Part shown: positions 7,748 through 16,888 of the stretch, piece after piece
Position numbering within the stretch: position 1 is the stretch's first letter
Layout: each line of letters begins with the position of its first letter
Source: an uncultured Candidatus Saccharibacteria bacterium
GTDB lineage: Bacteria > Patescibacteriota > Saccharimonadia > Saccharimonadales > Saccharimonadaceae
NCBI GenBank assembly: GCA_948868795.1
Contig: CAQRDK010000009.1
Coordinates: 1-41,128, forward strand
Reading direction: 5' to 3'
DNA: 41,128 nt
Position numbers and translations under genes: made by a program
Notes under the pieces: generated by a model
What the model saw: the letters and a program-made list of their open reading frames with translations, nothing else
Database searches by the model: none
Told to the model about the DNA's origin: nothing

Positions 7748-10000
7748 ATGACAAAATATCCAGAAGTTGAAATATCGCTCATAGCAACTTTCCATAGCGA
7801 AGGAAATATTGCCCATAAAACTCTCCAAAACATCCAACAACTTGTTGCGCCACTCAAGAAAGAAGGAATAGCCTATGAAGTCATTCTTCACGCCGATAAT
7901 CCTGACGCGGCTACTTGGGAATACCTCTCTTCCTACAATGACAAGGAACATTTCCGCGTTTTTCGCAATTCTTTTGGCAACCCCTCCGATTCTCGCAATT
8001 TCTGCGCCCAACAATCCAAAGGTCGTTTTCTTGTGTTTATCGATGGTGACGATCTCTATTCTCCTCAATGGGTTATTGACGGATATCATCTTCTCCGTAA
8101 GTCGTCAGCCCCAATCGTGTATCATGTTGAATATGACATTTCCTTTGGCCGCACCGAAGAGGCCCCGCGCTTATGGCATATGAGCGATGCTCTTACGGAT
8201 GACGAAGATATTGCTTACATGTTTACCCGTAATCGCTGGAGTGCTGGAACAATTCTCCCACGACAAGTAGCATTAGATTTCCCCTACAAAGCCTCACGCA
8301 AGGGTTTTGGCTATGAAGATTGGGTTTTCAACATGGATACTCGCCATGCCGGCATCAAACACAAAGTTGTCCCTGGTAGCGTCAAATTTTATCGCGTTCG
8401 CGCGGGCTCTACTTACAGTCTACATGGCGAAGACCATGCTATCACGGCCTATTCAGAAATGTTTAGCACCCCGCGCATACGAGAGCTCGCCAAACGCTTC
8501 GACGCAAAGACCTTTCCTATAAAAAGCCCTAACACCAATCAACAGCGTCTCCTTCGCCTTTCTCAACATGCCTTCGACCTTGGCCGACATGTAGTCACGG
8601 CTCTGCCGTACGCAGGGAATTACGCCGAGCGCGGGCTTAACCATCGTTCCCGACGTCGCGGTCAAAAAGCCTTCGCAAACCTCCCTCAGTCTGTCCAAGA
8701 CGCCTGGATCGCCGCCAACCAAATTGACGGCGAAGCCTGGCCTGACCCGCTCAAACTCGGCAAACTCTGGACCTATGATTCGGAGTTTAACGATCTTACT
8801 GAACTATATTGCCGCCTCGTTTCCCAAATTCGTAAAAACCCCGATTATCTCTTTCTCCCGCCCCACCTTTCTGTCGGCGGTACCGAAAAAGTCCTCACGA
8901 ATTATATCAATGCCTTTGCCGAACTTCATCCTGAGTGGCATATTGTCGTCCTCGCCTCTCTCCCTGCTAATCACCCCTACAAAATCCCTGACAATGTCGA
9001 CTTTGTAGATTTTTATGGCTTAATTCAAGGACATAGCGCCTTTGAAATCGACTTCATTCTCTCGCGCTTCATCGTCCAGACCAAAGTCAAGCGCCTCCAT
9101 CTTATTCACAATGAACTTGCTTTTAGTTGGGCAAAAGATCATCTTTCTCTGCTCGCTGGCAATGATTATAAGCTCTATATTTCTCAATTCATGGACGAAT
9201 ATAATCAAGATCCGTGTCTCGTTGTTGGCTTTGTCGATCCTTGGATTCGTGACCTCGCTCCTGCCATCACAAAAATCCTCACCGACAACGCTCCTTTTGC
9301 CGCCGAAATCCAGCATCGCCTCGGGCTTCCTGCCGAAAAAGTTGTTGCGCACTTCCAGCCTATCGACTCTCCCGACGCTAAATCTACGACCTCCACTAAT
9401 GAATCCCCTGAAACCTCAAAAAACTCTGACGCTATTATCTCCGTAGAAAAAGACAATACCCCCCCACAGAAGCCTCTTCGCATTCTCTGGGCTAGTCGCG
9501 TCAGCCCCCAGAAACGCCCTGACCTTCTCAAACAAATCGTCAAAAAACTCAATCCTACCAAAAACGAGGGCTCTGCGAAATATCTCATTGATGCTTATGG
9601 CCGCACTCAAAAACCCTATACGAGCAACTTTTTCGCTGATGTTGCGCCCACAGTCACTTACCAGGGAACTTATAACGGCATTGATAGCCTCGACCTTGCT
9701 AGCTACGACGCTTTCCTCTATACGTCTCAAACCGACGGCCTGCCCAATGTCCTCCTCGAAATCGCCAGCGCCGGCTTGCCTATTGTGGCGAGCAGCGTCG
9801 GTGGCGTTAGTGACATTGTGAATACCGAAACCGGTTACCCTGTCGACATGACGGACATCGATGGCTACGTCAAAGCTCTTCAAGACATCCGCGACAACCC
9901 TAAAAAAGCCCGCGCGAAAGCCGAAAAAGCCCGCAAGCTCGTTCAGGCTCGCCACACCTGGGATCATTTCCTTAACCAAGTCAAACGTGATATTGATTAG
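7748..10000 (+). CDS. Bifunctional glycosyltransferase, GT2 fused to GT4
   Basis: 750 residues. GT2 domain ~1-240 ('ISLIATFHSEG', 'FLVFIDGDDLYS', 'GYEDWVFNMDT'). GT4 half ~360-750: 'YLFLPPHLSVGGTEKVL' opens the acceptor domain, then 'RILWASRVSPQKRPDLL' and 'TDGLPNVLLEIASAGLPIVAS' mark the donor domain. A ~45-residue low-complexity Ser/Thr/Glu linker sits exactly at the hinge between the two GT4 lobes (near residues 535-580), where GT4 enzymes normally have only a few residues. Convergent with the minus-strand GT2 at 10029. A TATAAA box lies about 8 nt before the ATG, so it may have its own leaderless transcript. Confidence 0.85.
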   Translation: MTKYPEVEISLIATFHSEGNIAHKTLQNIQQLVAPLKKEGIAYEVILHADNPDAATWEYLSSYNDKEHFRVFRNSFGNPSDSRNFCAQQSKGRFLVFIDGDDLYSPQWVIDGYHLLRKSSAPIVYHVEYDISFGRTEEAPRLWHMSDALTDDEDIAYMFTRNRWSAGTILPRQVALDFPYKASRKGFGYEDWVFNMDTRHAGIKHKVVPGSVKFYRVRAGSTYSLHGEDHAITAYSEMFSTPRIRELAKRFDAKTFPIKSPNTNQQRLLRLSQHAFDLGRHVVTALPYAGNYAERGLNHRSRRRGQKAFANLPQSVQDAWIAANQIDGEAWPDPLKLGKLWTYDSEFNDLTELYCRLVSQIRKNPDYLFLPPHLSVGGTEKVLTNYINAFAELHPEWHIVVLASLPANHPYKIPDNVDFVDFYGLIQGHSAFEIDFILSRFIVQTKVKRLHLIHNELAFSWAKDHLSLLAGNDYKLYISQFMDEYNQDPCLVVGFVDPWIRDLAPAITKILTDNAPFAAEIQHRLGLPAEKVVAHFQPIDSPDAKSTTSTNESPETSKNSDAIISVEKDNTPPQKPLRILWASRVSPQKRPDLLKQIVKKLNPTKNEGSAKYLIDAYGRTQKPYTSNFFADVAPTVTYQGTYNGIDSLDLASYDAFLYTSQTDGLPNVLLEIASAGLPIVASSVGGVSDIVNTETGYPVDMTDIDGYVKALQDIRDNPKKARAKAEKARKLVQARHTWDHFLNQVKRDID

Positions 10001-10010
10001 TTAACGCTAG

Positions 10011-10046
10011 AGCCTCGGTAGTGCCGCTTCACCGCTCGCCGAGGCT
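10011..10046. terminator. Hairpin between convergent glycosyltransferase genes
   Basis: AGCCTCGG (10011-10018) pairs with CCGAGGCT (10039-10046) around a 20-nt loop. No strong T-tract on either side, and it overlaps the 3' end of the minus-strand gene. A weak bidirectional terminator is possible. Confidence 0.35.
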
Positions 10047-11312
10047 ATCAATCTCCAAGTTCTTTGCTAGCTCTGGATGAATCTTTTTCCATTCCTTCAA
10101 ACACCCATCGTCCAAAAACTGCGCCTTACCTCGCGACTGGACCATAATTCTCGACATCAGCAAATCTCTTTGCTCCGCATCCAGCTTACGCGCGTATTTC
10201 TCAAAATCTATCCCGGAAAACCCTCCATATTCCCGACAAATCAAAAGATACACTTCGCTTGCCGGACAATATTTATTCACTCCTCCCGCGCCCATCGCGT
10301 TTATCTTTTTCTCAAACTTCTTCCTCAAATTGCCTTTCCGAACAGACTTTCCTGCCATCGGCTCAATCTCAATAATCGCCCCCCATTCCTCCAGCACTTC
10401 TTGCGGTAATTCTTTAACCATTTTTTTGCTCATCGCCCCTCGCACGCTCTCTGCTAGCGCCCGCATAGCCTTATTCTGGCGCACACTCATGTATAATTTC
10501 TTTAGCCTCCCCATTATTCCCGCGCGCCTCTGTTTTTCGATAGCAGGGAATGTCTGCCAAAACTCTGGCGCAAAAAGTTCGCTATATGGCTCCGCTGCTT
10601 TTCGCTCATCATTCCAAGTTCGCCGCGAATGCGCTTTCTCCCGATAGAAATACACCTCCCCTGGCACAACCTCATGCCGCACCCCCGCCGCCGTCAGCGC
10701 AATATTCATCGCATAATCTTCGTGTCCATACCCATTTTCCGATCGAATATACTTATGTTCCAAGAAAGTTTTCCGCTGCCCCGCAATCGCCATGACCCAC
10801 AGATTTATATTAAATAATAAAAACGCATCGTGCTCTCGCCAACCCTCTCTGGGCTCACCTATTTCGCCAACCTCTCGTCCCGATCCCGCCATTCTCAACA
10901 CCGACCCTGTCCGCCCATCTTCCGAAAAACCAATACAATATTCAGGACAGACCACAATCTCATCCTCTGCTGTCTCTAGTATTTTCAACGCCCCATCCAC
11001 ATACCCCCGCGAAACCAAATCATCCCCATCCACGAAAAACACATACTCTCCCCGTGCTTCGCTTGTGGCATAATTTCGCGCTGGCCCCACATCTCCAAAA
11101 TCACACTCAATCACCCGCACTTTTGCCATGTATCCTCGCAAGCATTCCTGCGTCTCCTCTGTCCCGTTATCGAGCAACACTAAAATCTCAAAATCATCTT
11201 CACTCGCCCCAGACTTTTCCCGCCAAAACTCCACCGCCCGAAATACTGACATTAGCGTCGTCCTAACCATCACGCCTTCATCATGTGCCGTAATTATCAG
11301 AGAAAACTTCAT
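10029..11312 (-). CDS. Family 2 glycosyltransferase, shortest paralogue of the GT2-GT4 family
   Basis: 427 residues from the ATG at 11312, 6 nt after a TATAAT box (11319-11324 on the minus strand), so leaderless; an earlier in-frame ATG at 11342 lies upstream of the expected transcription start. The GT2 domain has 'SLIITAHDEG', 'YVFFVDGDDLVS' and 'NGYGHEDYAMNIALT', as in the three plus-strand paralogues. The C-terminus retains only the fragment 'LLMSRIMVQSRGKAQFLDD', equivalent to the start of the GT4 acceptor domain in the fused paralogues, then stops. Being on the other strand, it is visibly richer in Val, Gly, Glu and Arg, in line with the strand skew. Substrate unknown. Confidence 0.8.
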   Translation of the reverse strand: MKFSLIITAHDEGVMVRTTLMSVFRAVEFWREKSGASEDDFEILVLLDNGTEETQECLRGYMAKVRVIECDFGDVGPARNYATSEARGEYVFFVDGDDLVSRGYVDGALKILETAEDEIVVCPEYCIGFSEDGRTGSVLRMAGSGREVGEIGEPREGWREHDAFLLFNINLWVMAIAGQRKTFLEHKYIRSENGYGHEDYAMNIALTAAGVRHEVVPGEVYFYREKAHSRRTWNDERKAAEPYSELFAPEFWQTFPAIEKQRRAGIMGRLKKLYMSVRQNKAMRALAESVRGAMSKKMVKELPQEVLEEWGAIIEIEPMAGKSVRKGNLRKKFEKKINAMGAGGVNKYCPASEVYLLICREYGGFSGIDFEKYARKLDAEQRDLLMSRIMVQSRGKAQFLDDGCLKEWKKIHPELAKNLEIDSLGER

Positions 11313-11318
11313 AGCCCA

Positions 11319-11364
11319 ATTATACCATACGTGATTTGCCATTTTTTACGCTCTGTGCTAAAAT
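11319..11364. promoter_or_regulatory. Divergent promoter region (GT2 minus, ABC permease plus)
   Basis: Minus strand: TATAAT at 11319-11324, 6 nt before ATG 11312. Plus strand: extended -10 TGTGCTAAAAT with TAAAAT at 11359-11364, 11 nt before ATG 11376. No clear -35 for the plus promoter. Confidence 0.55.
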
Positions 11365-11375
11365 AAATCTAGATT

Positions 11376-12197
11376 ATGGGAATACCGCGCGTCCTCTGCC
11401 GCAAGAATCGTGTCTTGCTCGGCGAGCTCATCAAAACCGACTTTAAACTCCGCTACCAGGGGTCCATTCTCGGTTATTTTTGGGCAATTTTGCGTCCGCT
11501 TCTCATGTTTGCTATTCTCTACATCGTTTTCGCGAAACTCCTCAATTTTGGCAACGACATCCCGCATTATCCAGTCTACCTCTTAACCGGCACGGTCCTC
11601 TGGAACTTTTTCACCGAATGTACCGGCCAGGGGATCAACGCAATCATCTCTCGCGGCGACCTTCTGCGCAAAATCAGCTTCCCAAAGTGGATTATAGTTG
11701 TTTCCGCCACCGCTACCGCCCTTATCAACCTTGGCATTAACCTCTGCGTCATCGTTATTTTCGCCCTCATCAACGGTGTTTCACCCAGCTTCTCTTGGCT
11801 CTGGGTTTTTCCACTCATTCTCGAACTTTACGCCTTCGCCCTGGGCATTTCCTTCCTTCTTGGCGCTATCAACGTCAAATACCGCGATATCACCTCTATC
11901 TGGGACGTCTTCGTCCAAGCCCTGTTTTATGCGGTTCCCATCATTTATCCTCTTACTATGGTCTTAAACTCCGGTGGCAGCTTCGGCCAATTCGCTGCCC
12001 AAATCATCTGTCTTAACCCTATTACCCAGGTTATTCAAGATGTCCGCTATAACCTCATCACCGACGCGACCATCACAACCTGGAGCATTGTCGACGGCTT
12101 TGCTCGCGCCATCCCGATCCTCATTGTCGTTCTCACCCTTGTCCTCGCCGCCCTCTTTTTCCGCAATCGCTCCAAATACTTTGCCGAGGAGGTCTAA
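11376..12197 (+). CDS. wzm: Polysaccharide ABC exporter permease (Wzm/TagG type)
   Basis: 273 residues, the usual length of ABC-2 family polysaccharide exporters. It starts with a cytoplasmic amphipathic stretch 'LLGELIKTDFKLRYQGSILGYFWAILRP', a hallmark of Wzm/TagG/RfbA permeases, followed by about six membrane helices. The family moves undecaprenyl-linked O-antigen, teichoic acid or similar glycans to the outer face with an ATPase partner. The ATPase gene begins directly at the next base, so the two form an operon and a complex. The ATG lies 11 nt from the -10 box with no Shine-Dalgarno site. Confidence 0.9.
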   Translation: MGIPRVLCRKNRVLLGELIKTDFKLRYQGSILGYFWAILRPLLMFAILYIVFAKLLNFGNDIPHYPVYLLTGTVLWNFFTECTGQGINAIISRGDLLRKISFPKWIIVVSATATALINLGINLCVIVIFALINGVSPSFSWLWVFPLILELYAFALGISFLLGAINVKYRDITSIWDVFVQALFYAVPIIYPLTMVLNSGGSFGQFAAQIICLNPITQVIQDVRYNLITDATITTWSIVDGFARAIPILIVVLTLVLAALFFRNRSKYFAEEV

Positions 12198-12992
12198 ATG
12201 AGTAAAAAAGTTATTCAATCTCGCAAATCTACCTCTGGGCCTGTGGAAAACTCAAAAAAAACCGTCATCAAGGTCACCGACCTCCACAAATCCTTCAAGC
12301 TCCCCACCGAGCGCGCCGCCGGTCTGAAACAAGCCATTTTTAACCGTCTTAAAGGCATTAAGGGCTACACCGAACAAAAAGTTCTTCGCGGCATCAGCTT
12401 CGAAATTAAGCAAGGCGAGTTCGTCGGCATCGTTGGTCGTAATGGTTCTGGTAAATCCACCCTCCTGAAACTCCTCGCCGGCATCTATACTCCAGGCCAG
12501 GGAACTATCGAAATCGACGGCACCCTCGTTCCGTTCATTGAGCTCGGTGTCGGTTTCAATCCCGAACTTACCGGCCGCGAGAACATCTACCTAAACGGCG
12601 CCCTTCTCGGTTTTTCCAATAGTGAAATGACTGCCATGTATGACGAAATCGTCCGTTTTGCCGAGCTTGAACCCTTCATGGATGCCAAGCTTAAAAACTA
12701 TTCCTCTGGTATGCAAGTTCGTCTCGCCTTTTCTATTGCTATCCGTGCGCGCGGTGATATCCTCATCCTCGACGAAGTTCTCGCCGTCGGCGACGCCGAA
12801 TTCCAGAAAAAATGTAACGACTATTTCGCCAGCCTCCACGGCAACCAAACCGTCATTCTCGTCACCCACTCCATGGAAAACGTTCGTCAATTCTGCGACC
12901 GCGCCATCCTGATTGAAAACGGCGAAATCACCGCCGATGGCAAACCCGAAGCAGTCGCCACCGCCTACGAAAACCTCTGGTCGCAAGGCTAA
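12198..12992 (+). CDS. wzt: Polysaccharide ABC exporter ATPase (Wzt/TagH type)
   Basis: 264 residues. Walker A 'GRNGSGKST' (~80-88), ABC signature 'YSSGMQ', Walker B 'ILILDEVLAVGD', and H-loop 'VTHSMENV' are present. The 'FIELGVGFNPELTGRENIYLNG' segment is typical of polysaccharide/teichoic-acid exporters. The C-terminal carbohydrate-binding domain of long Wzt proteins is absent, so it is the short form that does not read a terminal glycan cap. A GAGGT site before ATG lies in the end of wzm. The N-terminal ~25 residues are an extra low-complexity stretch that includes 'GPVENS', encoded by the CTGTGGAAAACTC motif also seen in the methyltransferase gene at 33234. Confidence 0.9.
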   Translation: MSKKVIQSRKSTSGPVENSKKTVIKVTDLHKSFKLPTERAAGLKQAIFNRLKGIKGYTEQKVLRGISFEIKQGEFVGIVGRNGSGKSTLLKLLAGIYTPGQGTIEIDGTLVPFIELGVGFNPELTGRENIYLNGALLGFSNSEMTAMYDEIVRFAELEPFMDAKLKNYSSGMQVRLAFSIAIRARGDILILDEVLAVGDAEFQKKCNDYFASLHGNQTVILVTHSMENVRQFCDRAILIENGEITADGKPEAVATAYENLWSQG

Positions 12993-12994
12993 TC

Positions 12995-14332
12995 ATGTCC
13001 ACCCCGAAACCTAGGTCTACCACATCAACCATTGCCCCCTCGCCTCTCAACTCTGCCGTAGCCCGCGAATCCTCTTCCATAAATCCTTCTCGGCAGCCTC
13101 TTATTTCCGTCATTATCCCTGTTTACAACGTCGCCAAACTCCTCGAGTGTTGCGTTAACTCTGTTCTCGCCCAGACTTATCAAAATCTCGAAATCATCCT
13201 CGTCGATGACGGCTCAACTGACATGAGCGGTAAGTTTTGTGATGTTTTCGCCAAAAAAGATCCTCGCATCAAAGTCATCCACCAGGAAAACCGTGGTCTC
13301 TCCGGTGCCCGTAACGCTGGTCTCGACCTCGCCGCTGGGGAATTCGTCACGTTCATCGATAGCGACGACTCTGTCGACCCGAATCTCATCGCCCGCCTCT
13401 ACAGTCTCTGCCGTAACAACCGCGCAAAAATGTCCATTTGCGCCTTCCGCGAAGTCTTCCCACAACCTTCAGAAGTCCTAAAGCAATCCCCCCAACTTTC
13501 GCCGTCTCCAATAATCTCGCAGACTCTCAACTTCGCCCCCTCCGATGGAACTCAAGCCCTTGACACGCTCGACGCACTCACGGCCATGCTCTGCGAAGTC
13601 GACTTCTCCATGTCGGCTTGGGGCAAACTCTACGCCCGCGAACTCTTCGATACAGACCCCTCCGCCTGTCCCAATGGCCAAGAGGGCGCTAAAACCACCG
13701 TCCAGCCCTCGACCCCCATCCGTTTCCCCGAAGGCATGCTCCACGAAGACGTCGGCACTACCTATAAGCTCATCATCAACGCCAAAAAAATCATTTTCAC
13801 CCCCAAACAGCTCTATAACTACCACCAAAATCCCGGTTCCATTACCCAGCAATCCTTCTCTATGAAGAAGCTCGACTTGATTGTTCTCACCGAGCAAATG
13901 TGCGACGACCTCTGTAATTGGGGCGCCGAACTTGTAAAGCAAATACAAATTGCCCAATCCTCATCCACTCAAGCCCCATCAAGCCCAAAACTCCCGCCGA
14001 ACCCCGCAATCCAAATCAAAAACCTCACCAAAAAGCGTCGCGCTCACGCCCGCTTTAGCATCCTCCGTCAAATGATCCTTATTGACCCAAAAGCCCTACC
14101 TGCTGACGAGCGCCAACAGTTCCTTGAAACTCGCCGCGAAATCGTTAAATATCTCCGCAAGCACAAAAACGACGTCCTAAAAAATCCCCTCGCCTCTCGT
14201 CGCGATCGCCTTGCCATGCTCTCGCTTCTCGCCGGCCTTTCAGTTTTCAGGCGCGCCTGGCTCACTTACCAAAACCACAAAACCAAGCCTAAAAAGCCTA
14301 AAGCCCAAACCCTAAAACGAACAAAATCCTAA
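12995..14332 (+). CDS. Family 2 glycosyltransferase
   Basis: 445 residues. After a ~35-residue Ser/Pro/Thr-rich N-terminal extension comes a canonical GT2 domain: 'ISVIIPVYNVAKLLECCVNSVLAQTYQNLEIILVDDGSTD', then 'NRGLSGARNAGLD' and 'FVTFIDSDDSVDPN' (the DxD-like motif). The C-terminal ~120 residues are basic and low in complexity, ending in Lys/Pro repeats, which may hold it near the membrane. It begins 2 bp after wzt, so it belongs to the exporter operon. It differs from the 'AHDEG' paralogues to the left. Sugar donor unknown. Confidence 0.85.
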   Translation: MSTPKPRSTTSTIAPSPLNSAVARESSSINPSRQPLISVIIPVYNVAKLLECCVNSVLAQTYQNLEIILVDDGSTDMSGKFCDVFAKKDPRIKVIHQENRGLSGARNAGLDLAAGEFVTFIDSDDSVDPNLIARLYSLCRNNRAKMSICAFREVFPQPSEVLKQSPQLSPSPIISQTLNFAPSDGTQALDTLDALTAMLCEVDFSMSAWGKLYARELFDTDPSACPNGQEGAKTTVQPSTPIRFPEGMLHEDVGTTYKLIINAKKIIFTPKQLYNYHQNPGSITQQSFSMKKLDLIVLTEQMCDDLCNWGAELVKQIQIAQSSSTQAPSSPKLPPNPAIQIKNLTKKRRAHARFSILRQMILIDPKALPADERQQFLETRREIVKYLRKHKNDVLKNPLASRRDRLAMLSLLAGLSVFRRAWLTYQNHKTKPKKPKAQTLKRTKS

Positions 14333-14353
14333 CATGCCCCAAATCCGAGAACC

Positions 14354-15376
14354 CTAAACTCGCAGCTTCAGCCCCTCTTTCCTCAAAAACGTTAAAGTAT
14401 CCCGCATCGCATTCGCAACCGAAAGCTCTGCCTTCCAGCCCAATTCTCGCTCTGCTAACATCGGATCGGCATACAAACTTGCCAAATCTCCCGCTCGCCG
14501 CGCGCCAATTTCGTAAGGCAGTTGTATCCCGCCCACCCGAGAAAACTCGTTAATAATTTCCATCACCGACGAGCCCTGCCCTGTCCCGAGATTATAAATC
14601 TGCGCCCCAGGCCTCATCTTCTCTAGCGCCGCCAAATGCCCCTTCACTAGGTCGACAACATGAATATAATCCCGAATACAAGTCCCATCGGGCGTCGGAT
14701 AATCGTTCCCATAAACCGTCAATTTATCAATTTCTCCAGTCGCCACCTTCATCACAATCGGCATCAAATTATTCGGTCGGTCATTCGGGTCTTCACCAAG
14801 CAATCCCGACGGATGCGCTCCAATCGGATTAAAATATCGCAGAATCGAAACTTCCATCCCTGGGTCGGCCGTCGCCGCATCCTTCAAAATCTCCTCAATC
14901 ACAAACTTTGTCTTCCCGTAAGGGTTAGAAATCCCCGAGCCGGTGGACATCGTTTCTTCGCATTTCGGCGTTTCCTGAACCCCATAAACCGTCGCCGACG
15001 AAGAAAACACAATCTTCTTCACCCCATATGCCCGCATACAATCCAGCAAATTCAAAGTTCCGCCCACGTTAGTCGCATAATAGCGCAAAGGCTGCTCGAC
15101 TGACTCCCCGACCGCCTTCAGCCCTGCGAAATGAATCACCGCGTCATAATTCCCGCGCGCGAACACCTCCATCAGCGCCGGCTTGTCACACATATCGACA
15201 TTATAAAACTTCGGGCCCACCCCAGTCAATTCAGCAATCTTCCCAAGCACCGCCGCCTTGCTATTGTAAAGATTATCAATAATCTCTACCTCGTAGCCAG
15301 CCTTAATCAGCTCAACTACCGCATGCGAACCAATATATCCAGTCCCACCTGTTGCTAAAACTCTACCCTTACTCAT
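14354..15376 (-). CDS. galE: UDP-glucose 4-epimerase
   Basis: Interconverts UDP-glucose and UDP-galactose (or the N-acetyl forms) in the cytoplasm, supplying sugar donors for the neighbouring transferases. An extended SDR Rossmann motif 'ATGGTGYIGSHAV' near the N-terminus binds NAD; 'FSSSATVYG' supplies the catalytic Ser/Thr and 'YGKTK' the YxxxK pair. At 340 residues it matches the family length. A TATAAT box occupies 15386-15391 on the minus strand, immediately before an ATG at 15385. That ATG lies upstream of the expected transcription start, so the second ATG (15376, MSKGRVL) is the likelier start of a near-leaderless mRNA; 15385 is the alternative. Confidence 0.9.
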   Translation of the reverse strand: MSKGRVLATGGTGYIGSHAVVELIKAGYEVEIIDNLYNSKAAVLGKIAELTGVGPKFYNVDMCDKPALMEVFARGNYDAVIHFAGLKAVGESVEQPLRYYATNVGGTLNLLDCMRAYGVKKIVFSSSATVYGVQETPKCEETMSTGSGISNPYGKTKFVIEEILKDAATADPGMEVSILRYFNPIGAHPSGLLGEDPNDRPNNLMPIVMKVATGEIDKLTVYGNDYPTPDGTCIRDYIHVVDLVKGHLAALEKMRPGAQIYNLGTGQGSSVMEIINEFSRVGGIQLPYEIGARRAGDLASLYADPMLAERELGWKAELSVANAMRDTLTFLRKEGLKLRV

Positions 15377-15385
15377 AATAGCCAT

Positions 15386-15391
15386 ATTATA
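15386..15391 (-). promoter_or_regulatory. -10 box of galE
   Basis: TGTGATATAAT on the minus strand; the TATAAT directly abuts the first ATG and lies 9 nt from the second. This favours the second ATG as the start. Confidence 0.55.
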
Positions 15392-15446
15392 TCACACTTA
15401 AGCCAAAAATACCACAGATAAACCCCAAAACTCACCCTGCCTATGT

Positions 15447-15452
15447 TATAAT
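15447..15452 (+). promoter_or_regulatory. -10 box of the sugar-phosphate transferase gene
   Basis: TATAAT, 6 nt before the ATG at 15459 and without a Shine-Dalgarno site, so a leaderless mRNA is likely. No good -35 box. Confidence 0.55.
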
Positions 15453-15458
15453 ATCTAT

Positions 15459-16886
15459 ATGAAGAAAGACTCCGGGCTGGTGTTTCACGTTTTCCTGATT
15501 TTTGGTGACGCCATTGCGATTTTGGCGTCCTTTTTGCTTGCCTATTTCATGCGCACCCATCTCGATCAGCGCCCCTTCTACTTCGATTCCGACCCCTGGA
15601 AATTCGTCCTCTCAATGATCTGGCTCGTCCCGATCTACATTATCATCATGGCCGCCCTCGGCCTGTATAAAAAATCCGCCCTCGCCGGCCGCGGTCGTTG
15701 GCGCGAAATCGGTCAGCTTTTCCTCGCTTCTCTGATCGGCATGATGGCCATCATTACTTACGACTTTTTCTTCGAAGTCGACCTTTTCCCAGTCCGTATC
15801 ATGGCCCTCTACTCCGTTCTCAGCTGCTTCGCTCTGCTCTGTATTTTTCGTAGCGCCGTCCGCTGGGTTCGCCTCCTCGCCCTCAAGAAAAATCGCCGCG
15901 CCGCCCAGCGAGTTGTCATCATCGGCAACAATCCTAATACCGAATCTCTCGCCGACTATCTAGCGACTTATCCCGAATCCGGCTTCCGTCTCGTCGGCAT
16001 TGTCGCGGGCAGCAAATACATCCCTAAAGACCTCCGCCGCAAGCAGTTTTCCTCTCTGAAAGAAGCCCTCAAGAAGACCAAGCCCGACGTCATTTTTCAG
16101 ACCGACGAGAAGCGCACCGAATACGTCTATCGCCAGGCTCTGAATCGCCACCTCCTCTACTACTTCGTCCCCTCGACCGCGACCTTGACCTCCCAGATGG
16201 GCGAGCTCGAACTCGTCGGCAACACCCCGGCCATCCTCGTCCGCGTCACGCCCCTTATCGGCAGCGCGAAAATCACCAAGCGCATCAGCGACATTGTCTT
16301 CGGCGGCCTCCTACTCCTCCTCGCTCTAATCCCCATGGCCGTCATCTGGCTCATCGAGAAGCTCACCGACCCCTCTGCCTCCCCCGTCTACTCCGAGACC
16401 CGCCTCTCCCGCTTCGACCGCCGCTTCACGATTTACAAGTTCCGCTCCATGAAGCCCGAATATTGCGGCATCTCCCCCGAAGAGGCCTTCGAGAAAATGG
16501 GCAAACCTCACCTCATCAAGAAATACCGTGCGAATGGTGACATGATCCCGAACGACCCCCGTATCACGAAGCTCGGCCGCTTCCTCCGCGCCACCTCCCT
16601 CGACGAACTCCCTCAGCTCTTCAACGTCCTAAAAGGCGACATCTCCCTCGTCGGCCCCCGTGCCCTCGTCCCCGGCGAACTCCGCCATTACGGCGACCGC
16701 TCCCTCCTCCTCTCTGTTAAATCCGGCCTCACCGGCCTCGCCCAGGTCTCCGGCCGCCGCGACATCAGCTTCGAAGAGCGCCGCGCCCTCGACCTCTATT
16801 ACATCCAGAATTGGTCCCTCTGGCTTGACCTCCGCATCCTCGCCCGCACCGCCCTCGCCGTCTTCACCCGAAAGGGCGCAAAATAG
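15459..16886 (+). CDS. Polyprenyl-phosphate sugar-1-phosphate transferase (WbaP/WcaJ-like)
   Basis: 475 residues. Four or five N-terminal membrane helices (~10-130), a CoA-binding-like Rossmann middle domain (~145-250) and a C-terminal bacterial sugar transferase domain. That domain has the membrane re-entrant start 'KRISDIVFGGLLLLL', 'TIYKFRSM', 'DPRITKLGRFLRATSLDELPQ' and 'GDISLVGPRALVPGEL'. The family transfers a sugar-1-phosphate from a UDP-sugar to undecaprenyl phosphate, the first membrane step of capsule or O-antigen synthesis. It begins an operon with the GT4 gene 2 bp downstream and then the ligase-like gene. Which sugar is used cannot be told. Confidence 0.9.
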   Translation: MKKDSGLVFHVFLIFGDAIAILASFLLAYFMRTHLDQRPFYFDSDPWKFVLSMIWLVPIYIIIMAALGLYKKSALAGRGRWREIGQLFLASLIGMMAIITYDFFFEVDLFPVRIMALYSVLSCFALLCIFRSAVRWVRLLALKKNRRAAQRVVIIGNNPNTESLADYLATYPESGFRLVGIVAGSKYIPKDLRRKQFSSLKEALKKTKPDVIFQTDEKRTEYVYRQALNRHLLYYFVPSTATLTSQMGELELVGNTPAILVRVTPLIGSAKITKRISDIVFGGLLLLLALIPMAVIWLIEKLTDPSASPVYSETRLSRFDRRFTIYKFRSMKPEYCGISPEEAFEKMGKPHLIKKYRANGDMIPNDPRITKLGRFLRATSLDELPQLFNVLKGDISLVGPRALVPGELRHYGDRSLLLSVKSGLTGLAQVSGRRDISFEERRALDLYYIQNWSLWLDLRILARTALAVFTRKGAK

Positions 16887-16888
16887 CA

